From assembly GCF_003171515.1 (NCBI RefSeq), contig NC_089393.1:2356001-2420000 (forward strand): a stretch of DNA of 64,000 nt, written 5' to 3'. This document shows, in pieces, positions 32,750-45,214 of this stretch (the stretch's first letter is position 1; every line of letters begins with the position of its first letter). A model generated the notes under the pieces. The model saw only the letters and a program-made list of their open reading frames with translations, searched no databases and was not told the DNA's origin. The DNA comes from Pyrenophora tritici-repentis (taxonomy: Eukaryota > Ascomycota > Dothideomycetes > Pleosporales > Pleosporaceae). Made by a program: the position numbers and the translations under genes.

Positions 32750-35029
32750 ATGGCAGCTATGGATGAGCTAGGCACTCAACTACAGTCGCTACAGGCTCTC
32801 AAGCCCCCAGGTGTTACACCGACCAAGATCAAGGCCATCACGCAACTATGCGTCGACAACATTCAGGTATGCCAGCCGCCAGGACCTACACATTATCTGT
32901 GCATATGGGACGTAATACTAAGGATATGAACTCACTTGTAGTCCCACTCGATTATCGTTCAGAAGATCGCAAATCAGCTCCAAAACAGCGTCGCCACACA
33001 TAAGCTAGGAGTATTATACGTTGTAGATGCAGTCGCTCGCCAATGGGTCGAAAAAGCCAAGCAGGCCGGCCAAACCGTGTCCAAAAATGCTGCACAAGGA
33101 ACATATGCCTCAGGCGTGCAGATGATGAGAGATGTACTACCAGCTATGATGGATAACCTTATCAACGCGGCACCAGACACCCAGAAGGAGAAGATTTCGA
33201 AACTTTTAGACATCTGGGAACGTGGCCAAACGTTTTCCCTCGATATGCTCGCTCGCTTCAAGCAGCAGCTAAATGGCGGTCAGCATAGTAGGTCCAGACG
33301 CACTAGTTGGCTTTCCTCTAGCTGACGTGTAATGATTTTAGGCGTACAAGCACCTTCAGAGCCACCAAAGAGCAACGGCGCAGTATCGACTTTCAATGGA
33401 CACACTAACCAACAGCTACCACCTCAAGCACAATCGTCACAAGATCAAGCTGCCCTCTATGCTGCACTTGCTGCTGCTGGTCAGCAAACTGCGCACACTA
33501 ACGTTTCTCACACAGCACCTTCTGCATTTCCTTTCCAACAGAGCATGGTGCCGCCCCCACCCCCTGGTTTCGTGCCTCCCCCGCCAACTGGAGCGATGCC
33601 CCTTGGAGCAATCGGGCAACCCGGGCTACCTGTCCCACCTGCTGGCATGAATGAACTCGCAGGTCAAATTTTGCAAGCCATGAGCTCTGGGTCTATTCAG
33701 CCCGACCAGGCTATACAGGTACTCAATGCATTGGCCACAGCTTCGAATGGAGGAATGACTATCCCCCTTCCACAACCGTCAGTTGTTACGCAAACCCCGT
33801 TGCAGACTCAGTCCGCCGCCCAAAATGGTGGCCAAGCAGAGCGATATGATCAGAACGACAGTAGAATGCGAGACCGTAGCCGTTCACCTGACTATCAACG
33901 TCGACGTTCGCCTGCGCATAGATCTCCTCCAGTTGCAAATCGTCGCGAGAGTCCTACATATGGTGTCTACGACCCTAATGCAGGCCCTGAGGGCAATGCA
34001 CAACGCTTTGAGCGAGGTGAGCGCGGCCGTGGTCGTGGTAAACAGAGGGGAGGAGGCCGTAATGATCGTAATGAGTATCGACAGCGCACTCCACCTCGAC
34101 GACAGCCAAGTCCGCCTAGAGCTGCTTATGGACAGTCAAAGTATATTGAGTGGGATGACACTCTACCGCGCGATCACATCCGGGTACTAAGTCGTACATT
34201 ATTCGTAGGCGGTGCTGGCGGAACAGAAGGTGAGATAAGGAGCATCTTTGCTCGTTTCGGTAGAGTGCAAACGTGCATTGTCAACCAGGATAAGCGCCAT
34301 GCTTTTGTCAAGATGTTGACCCGACCGGATGCCGTTGCTGCCAAGCAGGGTATGGATTCACTTCAAGATCCCGCTGCGCAGTCCAAAGCGCGTCAGGTAA
34401 GAAAGAGGGTGATCTACAAGGCGCAGGACTTGACTAATTATCGTAGACTCGATGGGGTGTCGGCTTTGGTCCTCGTGACTGTAGTGATTATACAACAGGC
34501 ATCAGTGTGGTTCCTATTTCCCGACTTACAGATGCTGACCGCAAGTGGGCTTTAACTGCTGAACATGGTGGCACTGGCGGTCGAGCACTTGAAGGAGGCA
34601 TGGTAATCGAAGAGCCGGACATTGAGATTGGCGCTGGTGTCTCCTCCAAAGGTATTTCCGGTTTCATCCTGGTCGTTACAATACTAACATTGCATAGCAA
34701 TTAGCCGTCGTGTACCCACTGACGCTCCACGCGGTGGGCGTGGAGGCTTTGGTGGACGTGGAGACTTCAGTGCCCGTGGAGATCATGGCGGGCGTGGTAA
34801 CTTCAACGGACGTGACAACTTCAGCGAGCGTGTAGACCTTGGGCGCAACGACTTCGGCGGCGGACGTGGCGGCGGCGGTGGCTTCGACAACAGCGGCCCA
34901 GCCAAGTTCCGCAAACAAGACCATCGTCCCGCCAACGATCCTCGCCACATATCTCCTAGGCCTGAGCAAGGTGTTGCCGTTCCGCCTGCAGTTCCTGGCT
35001 TCGGTTTCCAGCTTCCAGGGTTCTCATGA
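32750..35029 (+). CDS. seb1: CTD-interacting RNA-binding protein (Nrd1 / Seb1 type)
   Basis: Exons 32750-32866, 32942-33287, 33342-34396, 34447-34651, 34698-35029; 684 residues. The first ~140 residues form a CID domain that binds the RNA polymerase II C-terminal domain (LGVLYVVDAVARQWVEKAK, LLDIWERGQTF). A Gln/Pro-rich linker and an Arg/Ser-rich, RGRG-containing region follow, then an RRM (RTLFVGGAGGTEGEIRSIF, RHAFVKMLTRPDA). Downstream is the Nrd1/Seb1-specific extension (TRWGVGFGPRDCSDYTTGIS), which is joined only after splicing. An RGG-rich tail ends the protein. Role: co-transcriptional termination and 3'-end choice in the nucleus. Copy B of the foldback element begins 20 bases after the stop. 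Confidence 0.93.
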
Positions 35030-35751
35030 CTCGTTCCACAACCAGGGGCCACCTGGATGTCACAAAATACTTGACGTACCAGTGTACGGATGCCACTGTA
35101 GTCGCCAGGCACGCCTATTAGGTGCTCACTCTACACTGTTAAGTATTTTATGATACCCAGGTTGGGTCTCGAACACAGTAATTATATCAAACCCAGTAGT
35201 GCGAGAGTCTTCATGGACGAATTCACCCGCAAATCAATCGACCCCAGGATGGTAAGCTTTTCGTGCGGGTCTTTTCTACTGGCTTTTAGCATGATTATGG
35301 CGGTCAATTTCTCTTCATATTTTCAAAAGCATTGCAAGGCGTTGTGGCGAGCGACTGCGACTTTGCCAATATGATATTCGTTGGCGGCCTACATGGGCAC
35401 GACTTCTGAGCTCTTGTGTATAAATACTTAGAGGTCGCCAGCTATTAGCATGACCGGAGAGCGGTCACAAAATGAATTGAAGTTCTACTATTTGATCATA
35501 TTATATCCGTACGGTACTATTCAGTGCCCTCGCGACCATGGTCGCCCCCAATGGGCGTCGCAGCCTATTAGTGTTTCGTTGTGTGCTCGTTCGGTACCAG
35601 AATCTTCATCGTGGACGGAGCCCGGGCTCTAAAAAACTCGTATTCGATAAATCGATAGCAATATAGAGGAGTCGTCTACATTCGTTATATTACTCTAGAT
35701 ACCTGTCATTTATGCTCGCAGAACACACATACACATCAAATCCATATCCAT
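35030..35751. other. Convergent intergenic region with a foldback element
   Basis: Lies between the stops of the Seb1-like gene (plus) and the LOG-like gene (minus). Holds foldback element copy B at its left edge; the remainder is fairly AT-rich, with no gene seen. Confidence 0.55.
35049..35164. repeat. Foldback (MITE-like) element, copy B (inverted relative to A)
   Basis: About 116 bases. Reverse-complemented, it aligns with copy A across its whole length, sharing ACCTGGGTATCATAA, CAGTGTAG, ACCTAATAGGCGTG, GGCGACTACAGTGGC and TACACTGG. Its ends are inverted repeats of each other (left ACCTGGATGTCACAAAATAC, right reading inward ACCTGGGTATCATAAAATAC). Confidence 0.75.
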
Positions 35752-36494
35752 TCAGTTCTCTTCCCATGTCAAGTTGAAGCGCCCAGGTGCACTCTCGTAC
35801 TCATTCAGACAAGTCACCACTTCTTCGGCGCTCAGAGCCTCAGACAGGATCCCGGCATTAGTAGGCGCAATGAAGCCGCTAGTTACAGCGTTCTTGACCC
35901 ATTCAATCAGTCCAGTCCAGTATCCGTCAACATTGAATACGATGACAGGCATGTTGTGAATGCCCAGCTGATTCCAGGTAGTAACCTCCATCAATTCCTC
36001 GAATGTGCCGTAGCCCCCTGACAAGGCAACAAAACCACCGCCAGGACCGCCCTTGATGACTTCCTGTGCCATCATCTGCTTTCTCGTATGCATATCCTTG
36101 ACGACAGTTGTACGACCGTATATGGTGTGGTCAATAGAGTGTCCAGAGGGATTGGCGGGGTCATGATTTTGCTCCAGTCTGGTCAGGGCGGCGGGGATAA
36201 TGCCGTGGACTGAGTCGGGGCCGGAGAGTGAAACGAGAGTGCGGGCTACCTCGCCCATGAGGCCGACGGTACCGCCGCCGTACACAAGCTTGATGTTTGC
36301 TTTATGGAGGGCTTTTGCGAGGTTACGGGCGGCTTCCATGTGGACAGGCGATGTGCCCTCTGACGCACCGCAGCTATGGATGGTTAGTATGTGGATACAG
36401 GGCAAAAGTTTGAGACTCTGGGCTCAACGTACAATACACAGACTACGGGCTGATTAGTTGTGCCATTGCTGGCTGCTGTCTCGTTGTTGGTCAT
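35752..36494 (-). CDS. LOG-family nucleoside 5'-monophosphate phosphoribohydrolase
   Basis: Exons on the minus strand: 36494-36433 and 36373-35752; 227 residues. The splice restores VCVFCGASEGTSP at the start of the Rossmann-like fold. Other LOG marks are LVYGGGTVGLMG, the TRKQMM Arg/Lys segment and the active-site motif SGGYGTFEELMEV. In plant and bacterial LOG enzymes the last motif is PGGxGTxxE; here Ser replaces Pro. LOG proteins release free cytokinin bases from their ribotides; older annotations call this family 'lysine decarboxylase'. Whether this fungal protein acts on cytokinin or other nucleotides cannot be told from sequence. Confidence 0.88.
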
Positions 36495-36967
36495 GTTGTT
36501 GTTGTATTTGGAATGTGAAGACCAGGATCGGAACGACGTTGGTCAAAAAGAATTTATTTGTGTTGAGTTTACGGTGTCACAAGTTTAGGGGAAACGGCAC
36601 GGGCAAGTGGGAGAGGAATACTTTATATCGTCAGCCTGAAGTCACCACAACTGCACATAATGGCTTGTATTTTCACTGGCTCATAGGTAGTTGCCTGGCA
36701 CAGCCCTTATGGACCGGTGGACTCGAAGAAGAAAGGCAATTCGGCAAGCCGCGGCCGTAAGCCGCATGTCGTCACCAACACCTGTGCCGCCATCTGGCCG
36801 GCCCATGTGGCTAGACCCTGAGCAGGGATAGGCGCGGGGACTTGGCGAGTGTCGCGAACCCCCAATTCTCGCGCCTCGCTATCTGTCCAGAAACCATCGT
36901 GAGGAATATTTTCTCCTTCACATAGCAAGCTGCTCAATCCGGAATCGCGATTCCGCAGGTTGCCATT
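36495..36967. other. Divergent promoter region, LOG-like and CLPTM1-family genes
   Basis: A 473-base shared 5' region. A (GTT)n run lies just upstream of the LOG-like start. No other feature seen. Confidence 0.55.
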
Positions 36968-39037
36968 ATGCCCGAGGCACAAGCAGCCGCAGCCGCACCG
37001 CCGGCGGAGGGCAAGAGCGTGAGTGAACAAAAAAACGCCCCTCTGATATGTGACAGTCGCTGATGTGTCCTATAGCTTGTCACTTCGATCGCGCAGAGTA
37101 TCGGTCTCTTCCTCCTCGTTCAGGGTGGCATGAAGTATTTCATGCCAGCAACGCCGAAATCAGCCCCCGCCGTCTCCGATCCTTCACAGGCAGGGTCCGC
37201 CGTTGTTGCGAAGCCGTCCAATGTCGTGATTCCCGCATGGGAACAGAGACCACAAGCGCTCGATCCCGGTGTCCAATGGAGTCCTATACCCTATGCCGCT
37301 GCGCCCATGTGGCCAGCCGGGACCGAGATGGATATCGCCATGTACATTTCTTCGTCCATCGCTATGCCCCCGCTCAAGTCGATGCCGCAGGACACACTCT
37401 TGATCGATGAGAAGAATTTCAAGTTTGGAGACTACAACGAGAACAGGGAGATTAATACAGAGTTCAAGGTGCCAAAGGCAGTGCAGCAAAATGCGACTCT
37501 GCTCGCTCACTTTTATGTGGCGCAGAGCGGCAGTGTAATCGATCCCACGCAGCCCGGCTACGATACCGCAAAGGCCTACCACTTCATCCGTCCCTTGTCC
37601 CAGTACCAGCCCAAGAAGAAAATTGCAAAGACAAGGAATCTGTTAAGCGATATGCCGGAAAGAGTGGAGGCTGAAACGGAGGAGGAGAAGAACGCGCCCA
37701 AGATCGTGGCTTCGTACTACCACCCCAACTTCACCGTCTCTCTGATTCCAGACGCTGGTACCGTTCAATATGCCAACATGCATCCTGGTCCGCGCAAGTT
37801 CATCACACTCGAGGCTACCGGCGCACGCGACGCATCTGGTCAGCACAGCTGGTACTATCCCATCGTCTTCACGAACACCTTCTGGCAGCTCAAGAAGCAC
37901 ATGATCGAACTAAACGACACAGTCACAACTCTTCCGCTCAATGTCAAGCTCAACAACTTCGCCCACTGGAAGTTCAACATCATAGCTGCCATGGATGAGA
38001 ATCTGAATGCAAACGCCAGAGCTGCAGCTGCAGGCCAGTCGACACCCGGAGGAGGCGACGGATCCGAAATGGAAATGTTCAAGGAGATTCTCATCGACAG
38101 CAACTCGTACCTCCTCGCCATCACAGCCGTCGTATCCGTCTTCCACATGATCTTCGAGATGCTCGCCTTCAAAAACGACGTACAGCACTGGCGCAAGAAG
38201 AAGGATAACGTCGGCACCTCTGTCCGCACCATCCTCGCAAACGTCTTCATGCAAGCCGTCATCTTCCTCTACCTCATAGACAACAACGAAAACACATCGT
38301 ACATGATTCTCTTCGGCCAAGGCATGGGCATGGCAATCGAAGCCTGGAAAATCACCAAATCCGTAAACGTCCGTATTCGGCCTACAGCCCCTGGCTCCCT
38401 CATCCCTTACACCATTGTCTTCGAAGATAAACACGTCCTCTCGGAGACGGAGAAGAAGACGGAGGAATACGACGCCATCGCCTTTAAATATCTCTACATG
38501 GTCGCCGTACCCCTCCTCGTCGCCTACGCTATCTACTCCCTCATGTACGACACACACAAATCGTGGTACTCGTTCATCATCACCACGCTCGTCGGCTCCG
38601 TCTACGCCTACGGCTTCCTCATGATGGTGCCCGCATTGTACATAAACTACCGTCTCCAATCCGTCGCCCACATGCCCGGCCGCGCAATGACGTACAAGTT
38701 CCTCAACACCTTCATCGACGACCTCTTTGCATTCACGATTAAAATGCCGACGCTACATCGCTTGGCTACGCTGAGAGACGATGTCATCTTCTTTGTGTAC
38801 CTATTTCAGACGTGGAAGTACAAGGTCGATTATAACCGTATCAATGAGTTTGGCCAGGGCGGCGATGACGAGGAGGTCGAGGAGAAGGATGCTAATAAGC
38901 CGCTGGTGGCGAGTGCGGGTGCGGATAAGGGGTTGAAGGTTCCGGATCAGGAGAAGGTGGAGAAGTTGAAGGAGGAGAAGGAGGGGGTGAAGGCTAGTGG
39001 GAGTCAGAAGAAGGGTGGGGCGACGAAGAGGAAGTAA
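36968..39037 (+). CDS. CLPTM1-family ER membrane protein
   Basis: Exons 36968-37018 and 37076-39037; 670 residues. The first helix (LVTSIAQSIGLFLLVQGGMKYF) is followed by a long lumenal domain and, from about residue 355, several transmembrane segments including SYLLAITAVVSVFHMIFEMLAFKNDVQHW, whose FKNDVQHW part is a strong CLPTM1 signature, and later LYMVAVPLLVAYAIYSLMY. The C-terminus is Lys/Glu-rich and ends KKGGATKRK. Human CLPTM1 and CLPTM1L act in ER trafficking of receptors and GPI-lipid scrambling; the fungal role is presumed similar in the ER. Confidence 0.92.
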
Positions 39038-42000
39038 GGGTTGTAGTTCTGGGGGTTCGAGGTTGTTGTTGTTGTATGTTAGGTGGATGGGTTGGGTAAA
39101 AAGGTGGTTACAAAAGTAAAGTTATACGAGTAAATATATAGAATTGAAAACTCTGGATTCGCAACCCCATTTTGTGTCTATTTTTCCTTTGCCCCCTTTA
39201 CTAATTATACACTTTATACTTACTAGTTATACCTTCACCTTTATCTCACAGACATACTATTTATGTCGGCCCTTACACTAATGTAGCCTCTGCATTAAAA
39301 AATATAATTATCTAGATATGCTTAACCTACTCAACAACAACACCCCCTCATCCTACCCCATCTCCTTCCTTTCGCTAAACCGCCGCTACCCCCCCAACCC
39401 CTATTCATTGTCCCCAGGATACATGACAACCCCATCAGCCATCTAGTTTCACAACCAACACCACTGTTTCCGCCGTGTTACTGACTCCACGTTCAGTCTG
39501 CGGTGATGTAGATAGTCTCGGTATCTCACCTCACTTCATACATTGAGAAGCTCAGTCTATAGATAAGTATAGCTTGTCTCTTCTACACCTCCTCTTTCTC
39601 CTGCAATTGTAAGATAGATGTGCGTGTGCTAAACCAATCCCATCATCGGATGTACGTAAGAGATCAAGAAACAAGGGAAGCTAGGGTAGTGGTTGGGGGT
39701 ATAGCGAGATGTCTTGTTTGGCGGTCAATATGGGGATGAATTGGGCTGAGTTTATATAGACATAATATAGAATGCGAATTTATGAATATTATGATTTTGT
39801 CGACAAGTGCGTTTACTCTATACTTGTATGCTGGACTATGCCTGGTGTTGTCAAAGAGGAGATGGAAAAGGTAAACGAAAAGAGACATAGACAGCGAGAA
39901 AGTGAGAGAAGGATATTGACGAGTCTACCCAATTACTAGAAGAACGTCTTCCACACATATCTCTCATCTACTTTCCACGTCCATCCATAGTCACCCTAGT
40001 CTACTAGCCGCATACACTACCTTCGCACCGTTTTCTCAACCAAAACCCTATATATTCCAGCTATCGGCATCAATTTTCTTATCAAGTTAAACCATTTGTA
40101 TAATCTTCATATCTCACACCTACCCACATGCCCTAATATCCTCCCACGCACCCACGCATCTTCTCCATGGAACATCCCAGTAAATCCCGCTCAGTAGCAC
40201 GTCTACACTGACGCCCGAGCCTCCTTTCCCTCTAGACTAGTGGCGCAGGACGACACTAGTGGAGCGTCCTTGCGTTACACATACATGGGGCAACTAGGGC
40301 GTGGTGAGACGTAGGTAGACTGCACGTCCATTTGACTCTTGCATTGCTAAAAGCAAGTATATGGACTTATGTGGCGATTTGTTTGATACTGAGACAGCGG
40401 TTATTTGGCTAGCATCGCTGTGGCGAAGGAGGCGACGACAAGTTGTGGTGATGGAGCCAGAGACGCACTTTTTTGGCCATGCTCGAGGTTGGTTATGTGC
40501 CAGGGTCTTTTCGTACTGCTTGCTGTAATATTACCTTTGCGAACTACCTTTCTTCCCCAACTCATCCCAACTCTGGTCTTGTTTCCACAGCAACTCAGTT
40601 GATAGGGACGTAGAGGAAAAAGGGGTGAGGTGGAGCGCGGAGAATTAGGTCACAAGGCGCATATGCCTTGCATGTGCATTGCTGCTACAAAGTCCGTCGA
40701 CGATCAAACGGGTTCTGCCGCTCACGCGCAGTAGCTGCTGAATATTGGAATCGGTCATGTTGGATTACAGTGACAAAGGCGAGGATGGGAACTAGTAAAA
40801 GCAAATTCTGAAGGCGCAGCAGCTACCTCGGAACAACATGTGAAAGTCGGGGTTTGTTGGGGTATGAGCTTATATGCTCAATTTCCATAGCCATGTGAAA
40901 GTTGGGCTGACAGCAATCACGTCGCTGGTCTTCAGCTCGTGCTCAAGGGTCCTACCAGAAGCTGCCTGGCGCAAAGGAAAACTCCTAGCTCGATCGCATG
41001 ACGCCCGATGGATCCGGTAAACACATGGTAGGGGCGATCCATTGCTTATGATCCACTTCCCGCAGGGTGGTGGTGGGGTTGACATGTGAAAGTCTGGAGT
41101 AAATCTCCGGACGACCGTGCAGCGACATGAAGCAAGACTGGACAAGAAAGGAGGAGACAAGACAAGAACGAATCGTGACCATTTCTTTGGATGAATCGAA
41201 TTGACTGCTACTAGACTGTTGGTGTGAAACCCTTACCGTTTGCTGCTAAGAAAAGTAGCCGGAAGTCCGTGGCAAGGTGAATTTGGCATGTACGGGGCTC
41301 GAATGGAGTCAATGATGTTGCCTTAGCGGGCTGCATCTCATAGGGGGGTCCTGGTATCACTTGAAATGCCTAGGCGGACCGTTGCAGCGTAGCTTGCGAG
41401 CCGCGGTGTGGCTGATAGCAGAGATAAGATTGATGGACTCCTGGCAGCCGAGCAGGCCAAGCAATGGGCTGTAAGCTCATGTGTGATGACGCCGACGATT
41501 TTGTTGGGACGGGAGTACCAAAGGCAGCCGCATAGCAGTGGACATATCGCCAGGACAGCCATTGGACGGGTGTCAAGCACGCGCATGGCGGTGGTAGCAA
41601 TGTAAGATGGGAGGAGGGAAAAGTAGCTCTCAGTGTGGCCCAAAAGACCCCTCCACGTGTGGAGACGGATTCAACAGATCACGGGCAGACGTCGGCGTGC
41701 GCATTGGCAAATCAGATTGGTGAGTGGGTTCCTGATGCGCTAGACGGACCCTGCAGGAGAGCCCTGTGGGAAGGATTCCGACTTTTTGCGACGAGCACCC
41801 ACAACCTTTTGCAGCCATTGCGGGCCCTCGAGTGTTGAGATGTTGCTCAGCGGGACCTGGTACACGTTATTGATTATGCAGAGTGCGATGTCGGTCTTTG
41901 TGCACCGTCACGACGTGTTATCGCCCCTCGAGCAGGGGTCTACGTACCCTAGCAGCATAGTTTCATGGGCCAACAAGAGGCGCTTGTTTTGGACTCTAGA

Positions 42001-42708
42001 CAAGGCCGTGGGCCGTGAGCGCTGAAATGCGGGTGAAGATGGGCACAAACTGGCGGTCTGCTCGGCGCACTCGCCGCACGGCGTACCATGGCTCCAGCCT
42101 AGCGGGCTGCCAAGAGAGATGAAGAAAAAGGGATCTGCTGAAAAATTCAGGGACTTATGCTTGCCGCTCGCGGCATGTCTAGATGGTCCGGCGTGTTTGG
42201 CGTACTGCGTAAGTAGACGTGGCCCTGTGTTCCATGGCCCCGGACAGTGCTCTGCGTGTTCAATGCGGTGGCAAGCCATGGCGGATGCGATAGTAATTTT
42301 TCCCGAGTGGAGCGGCATGTACAAGTGCAGAGTCAAACGGTGCTAGTTGGGCGAGCTGGAGCTGTCTGGAGGTCGAAGCGAAACGGCTTCTCGAACGCCC
42401 CTGGCGCAGGCGACCCGACTATGCCTACCCTGGCACATACCCAGAATCTATCGACACCGCCCTCCACGTTGCTCGTTTAAAATCTGCGGCATCCCGCTCT
42501 CTGCTGCTTCCCTTCTCCCTTTAACACTCTCTCTTTGTTTCTGACTTGATTCTCTCCCTTTCGTTGTGCTGCCTGTTCATTGGCACCCCAACAACTCGCG
42601 GCCTGCATCTCAACAGTCTGTAGCCCTCAGTGCTGCAACTGCATAGGCTTGCCTCTACACAAAACCCCTTCCTCTCACTTCCCCCCACCACCTCCCTCAC
42701 AAGCAACA
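39038..42708. other. Long gene-poor region upstream of the oleate desaturase
   Basis: 3.7 kb without a supportable gene. The first 1.2 kb is AT-rich with poly-pyrimidine runs. Three copies of a CATGTGAAAGT motif lie at 40837-41106. From about 42480 the sequence becomes C/T-rich, typical of a strong fungal promoter or 5' UTR leading to the desaturase ATG. Many small ORFs on both strands have no motifs. A long 5' UTR with an intron is possible. Confidence 0.5.
40837..41106. repeat. Three dispersed copies of CATGTGAAAGT(C/T)
   Basis: Copies start at 40837, 40892 and 41093, all on the plus strand, each followed by a G/T-rich stretch (for example CGGGG, TGGGC, CTGGA). They could be regulatory or remnants of a short repeat. 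Confidence 0.45.
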
Positions 42709-44187
42709 ATGGCAACTTCGACTGCCCGCCCCCAGCAGCCTGCGCTGAGGAGGAACATGACGACCGACTCGGCCGCCAATTCCGTCTCGGCCTCGCCCTT
42801 TGACTCGCCGGCCGGGTCAGCCTCAAACACCTCGCTGTCCTCGATGGACGAGCAGCCTGCCGTCCGCAAGAACGGCAAGAGGTCCAGTGGCAAGCTCCTT
42901 GACACGTACGGCAATGAGTTCGAGATCCCGGACTACACCATCAAGGACATCCGCGATGCCATCCCCAAGCATTGCTTCGAGCGCTCTGCTGTCCGTGGTC
43001 TGGGCTACGTTGCCCGTGACCTTGCCTCGCTCGCCGCCACCTTCTACGTCTTCCACAACTACGTGACGCCCGAGACGATCCCTTCAATGCCGCTACGAGC
43101 TGCTCTCTGGACCCTATACACTGTCCTCCAGGGCTTCTTCGGCACTGGTCTTTGGATCCTGGCCCACGAGTGTGGTCACCAGGCTTTCTCAGAGTCCAAG
43201 CTGCTCAACGACACCGTCGGCTGGGTCTGCCACTCCATCCTCCTCGTCCCATACTTCTCATGGAAGATCTCCCACGGCAAGCACCACAAGGCCACTGGCC
43301 ACATGGAGCGTGACATGGTCTTCCTTCCCAAGACCCGCGAGACCTACGCTACCCGTGTCGGCAAGATGGTCCACGAGATCTCTGAGCTCACCGAGGAGGC
43401 TCCTCTAGCTACCCTCATCCACACCTTCGGCCAGCAGATTGGTGGATGGCCTCTGTACCTCATTGCCAACGTCACCGGCCACAACCACCACGATCGCCAG
43501 ATCGAGGGCAAGGGTAAGGGAAAGAAGAACGGCTTCTTCGGCGGTGTCAACCACTTCTTCCCTTCCAGCCCCTTGTACGAGAAGCGTGATGAGCACCTCA
43601 TCCTCCTCAGTGATCTCGGTCTTGCTATCGTCATTGGTTTCCTCACCTGGGTCGGCAAGAACTGGGGCTTCAACAATGTCTTCGTCTGGTACATCATCCC
43701 TTACCTGTGGGTCAACCACTGGCTCGTTATGATCACCTTCCTCCAGCACACCGACCCTGCCCTGCCCCACTACGACGCCGACACTTGGACCTACACTCGC
43801 GGTGCCGCTGCTACCATCGACCGTGAGTTTGGCTTCATCGGACGCACTCTTCTCCACGGCATTGTCGAGACCCACGTTCTCCACCACTACATCTCCACCA
43901 TCCCCTTCTACCACGCCGACGAGGCTACTGAGGCCATCAAGAAGGTCATGGGCAAGCACTACCGTTCCGACACCAAGGGTGGCCCAATGGGCTTCATGAA
44001 CGCTTTGTGGAAGACAGCCCGTTGGTGCCAGTGGGTCGAGCCGAGCGCCGAGGCTGAGGGTGAGGGCAAGGGTGTTCTCTTCTTCCGCAACCGCAACGGA
44101 CTAGGTGTACCACCCACGAAGATCGAGCCTGCCGGAACCAAGAAGGCAGCCAAGATGGAGGTCGGCCCTGAGAGTGACAACGAGTAA
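42709..44187 (+). CDS. FAD2: Oleate delta-12 fatty acid desaturase
   Basis: Intronless ORF of 492 residues. The ATG at 42709 has a good context (ACAATGG); the frame is open upstream but without a better start. Three histidine boxes are present: HECGHQ, HGKHHKATGH and HVLHH. Hydrophobic segments between them fit an ER-membrane FAD2 topology. The enzyme converts oleate to linoleate on phospholipid. The N-terminal ~60 residues are Ser/Ala-rich and the C-terminus is Lys/Glu-rich. Codon use is strongly C-ending (for example CAC, AAG, GTC), as in highly expressed fungal genes. Confidence 0.95.
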   Translation: MATSTARPQQPALRRNMTTDSAANSVSASPFDSPAGSASNTSLSSMDEQPAVRKNGKRSSGKLLDTYGNEFEIPDYTIKDIRDAIPKHCFERSAVRGLGYVARDLASLAATFYVFHNYVTPETIPSMPLRAALWTLYTVLQGFFGTGLWILAHECGHQAFSESKLLNDTVGWVCHSILLVPYFSWKISHGKHHKATGHMERDMVFLPKTRETYATRVGKMVHEISELTEEAPLATLIHTFGQQIGGWPLYLIANVTGHNHHDRQIEGKGKGKKNGFFGGVNHFFPSSPLYEKRDEHLILLSDLGLAIVIGFLTWVGKNWGFNNVFVWYIIPYLWVNHWLVMITFLQHTDPALPHYDADTWTYTRGAAATIDREFGFIGRTLLHGIVETHVLHHYISTIPFYHADEATEAIKKVMGKHYRSDTKGGPMGFMNALWKTARWCQWVEPSAEAEGEGKGVLFFRNRNGLGVPPTKIEPAGTKKAAKMEVGPESDNE

Positions 44188-45214
44188 GCGACGATTACGA
44201 ATCTCATGTATTAGAGCAGAGCTTTCTGCATTTCCCAGAGCGGCGTTCTGGAGTCGGTCGCCCTCACGAGGCCGATCACCTTTCTTCCTTCATGGTGTTG
44301 AGCATTAGATCTTAGACGGACCACTCAAAAATCTCGAGACCGCTATCCCATGCTGTATACGGCGGGCAGAAGTTTGTAGATGGATTGTAGGATTGTAGTA
44401 GATGCTTGAAAATTTTAAACCAGTTCAAAAGTTCATAATACTGAGCCCAACGTGGTGATTGTGATTGTCCAAGGGTGGATGAGTGCTTGGTCTTGGAAGC
44501 TTCCCCGCACATGGTGACCCAATGCCGTGGCGGTCCGGCGTGAGCGTGACGTTTGCAGAGCCTCATCACGAGCTCATAGGACTAATGATAGTTTGTTAAC
44601 ACATGCTCTACACGGTTGCACAGCATGAAGATAATCTGGTGAACATGGTGCGTGCTTCATGGCCGAGTTTTCTCTACTGCATACGAGGTCTCACGTTTGC
44701 ACACACCGCCTCGAAGGCGGCAGCGAAATTCAGCCACGATAGAATGCAAGTAACTACGTAATCCATCATTGGAGTGATGATGGCAGCTATTAGATAGCAT
44801 CATCTAGCCCTGTCTTGGCTGTCTCAGTAGGCGGCGTTGCAGAGTGCCTCGAGAGCTATACAAGCTTCGTCGAATGAGCCAAAGAGAACTACGGAAAATG
44901 TAGCGACGTTGGTAAGGAACAAGATATCATCAGAAAACCTCGTCTGCTCCAGCTACCTCGCACGGTGAGTCGTGCTCTTGGACACGTAATAGAGGATAGC
45001 CAGGTAGAGTTGCCAAACTTTCCTACAATAAATTGTGCCCGAATGAGTGAAGAAAAGAAGACGGAGGGCGGGCGGCGAGAATTTTGTGGCAGGCGCGGGC
45101 GGCGCTTTGGCCAATCACGGGCGGATTATTCAAACGCCAAGCAATACGCTCCCATCGTGAACGTCAGTTGAGCTCCGTAGCAGCAAGTCCATCGCCATTG
45201 CTCAGAGCCTCACG
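44188..45214. other. Intergenic region, 1.0 kb
   Basis: No gene seen. Contains the desaturase 3' UTR and the promoter of the complex I subunit. Confidence 0.55.

Noticed and set aside
37910..38671. 253-codon minus-strand ORF
   Set aside because: It is antisense to the strongly conserved CLPTM1-family exon and has low-complexity composition (Asp/Val/Gly-rich) produced by the complementary codons.
43405..43959. 184-codon minus-strand ORF
   Set aside because: Antisense shadow of the delta-12 desaturase.
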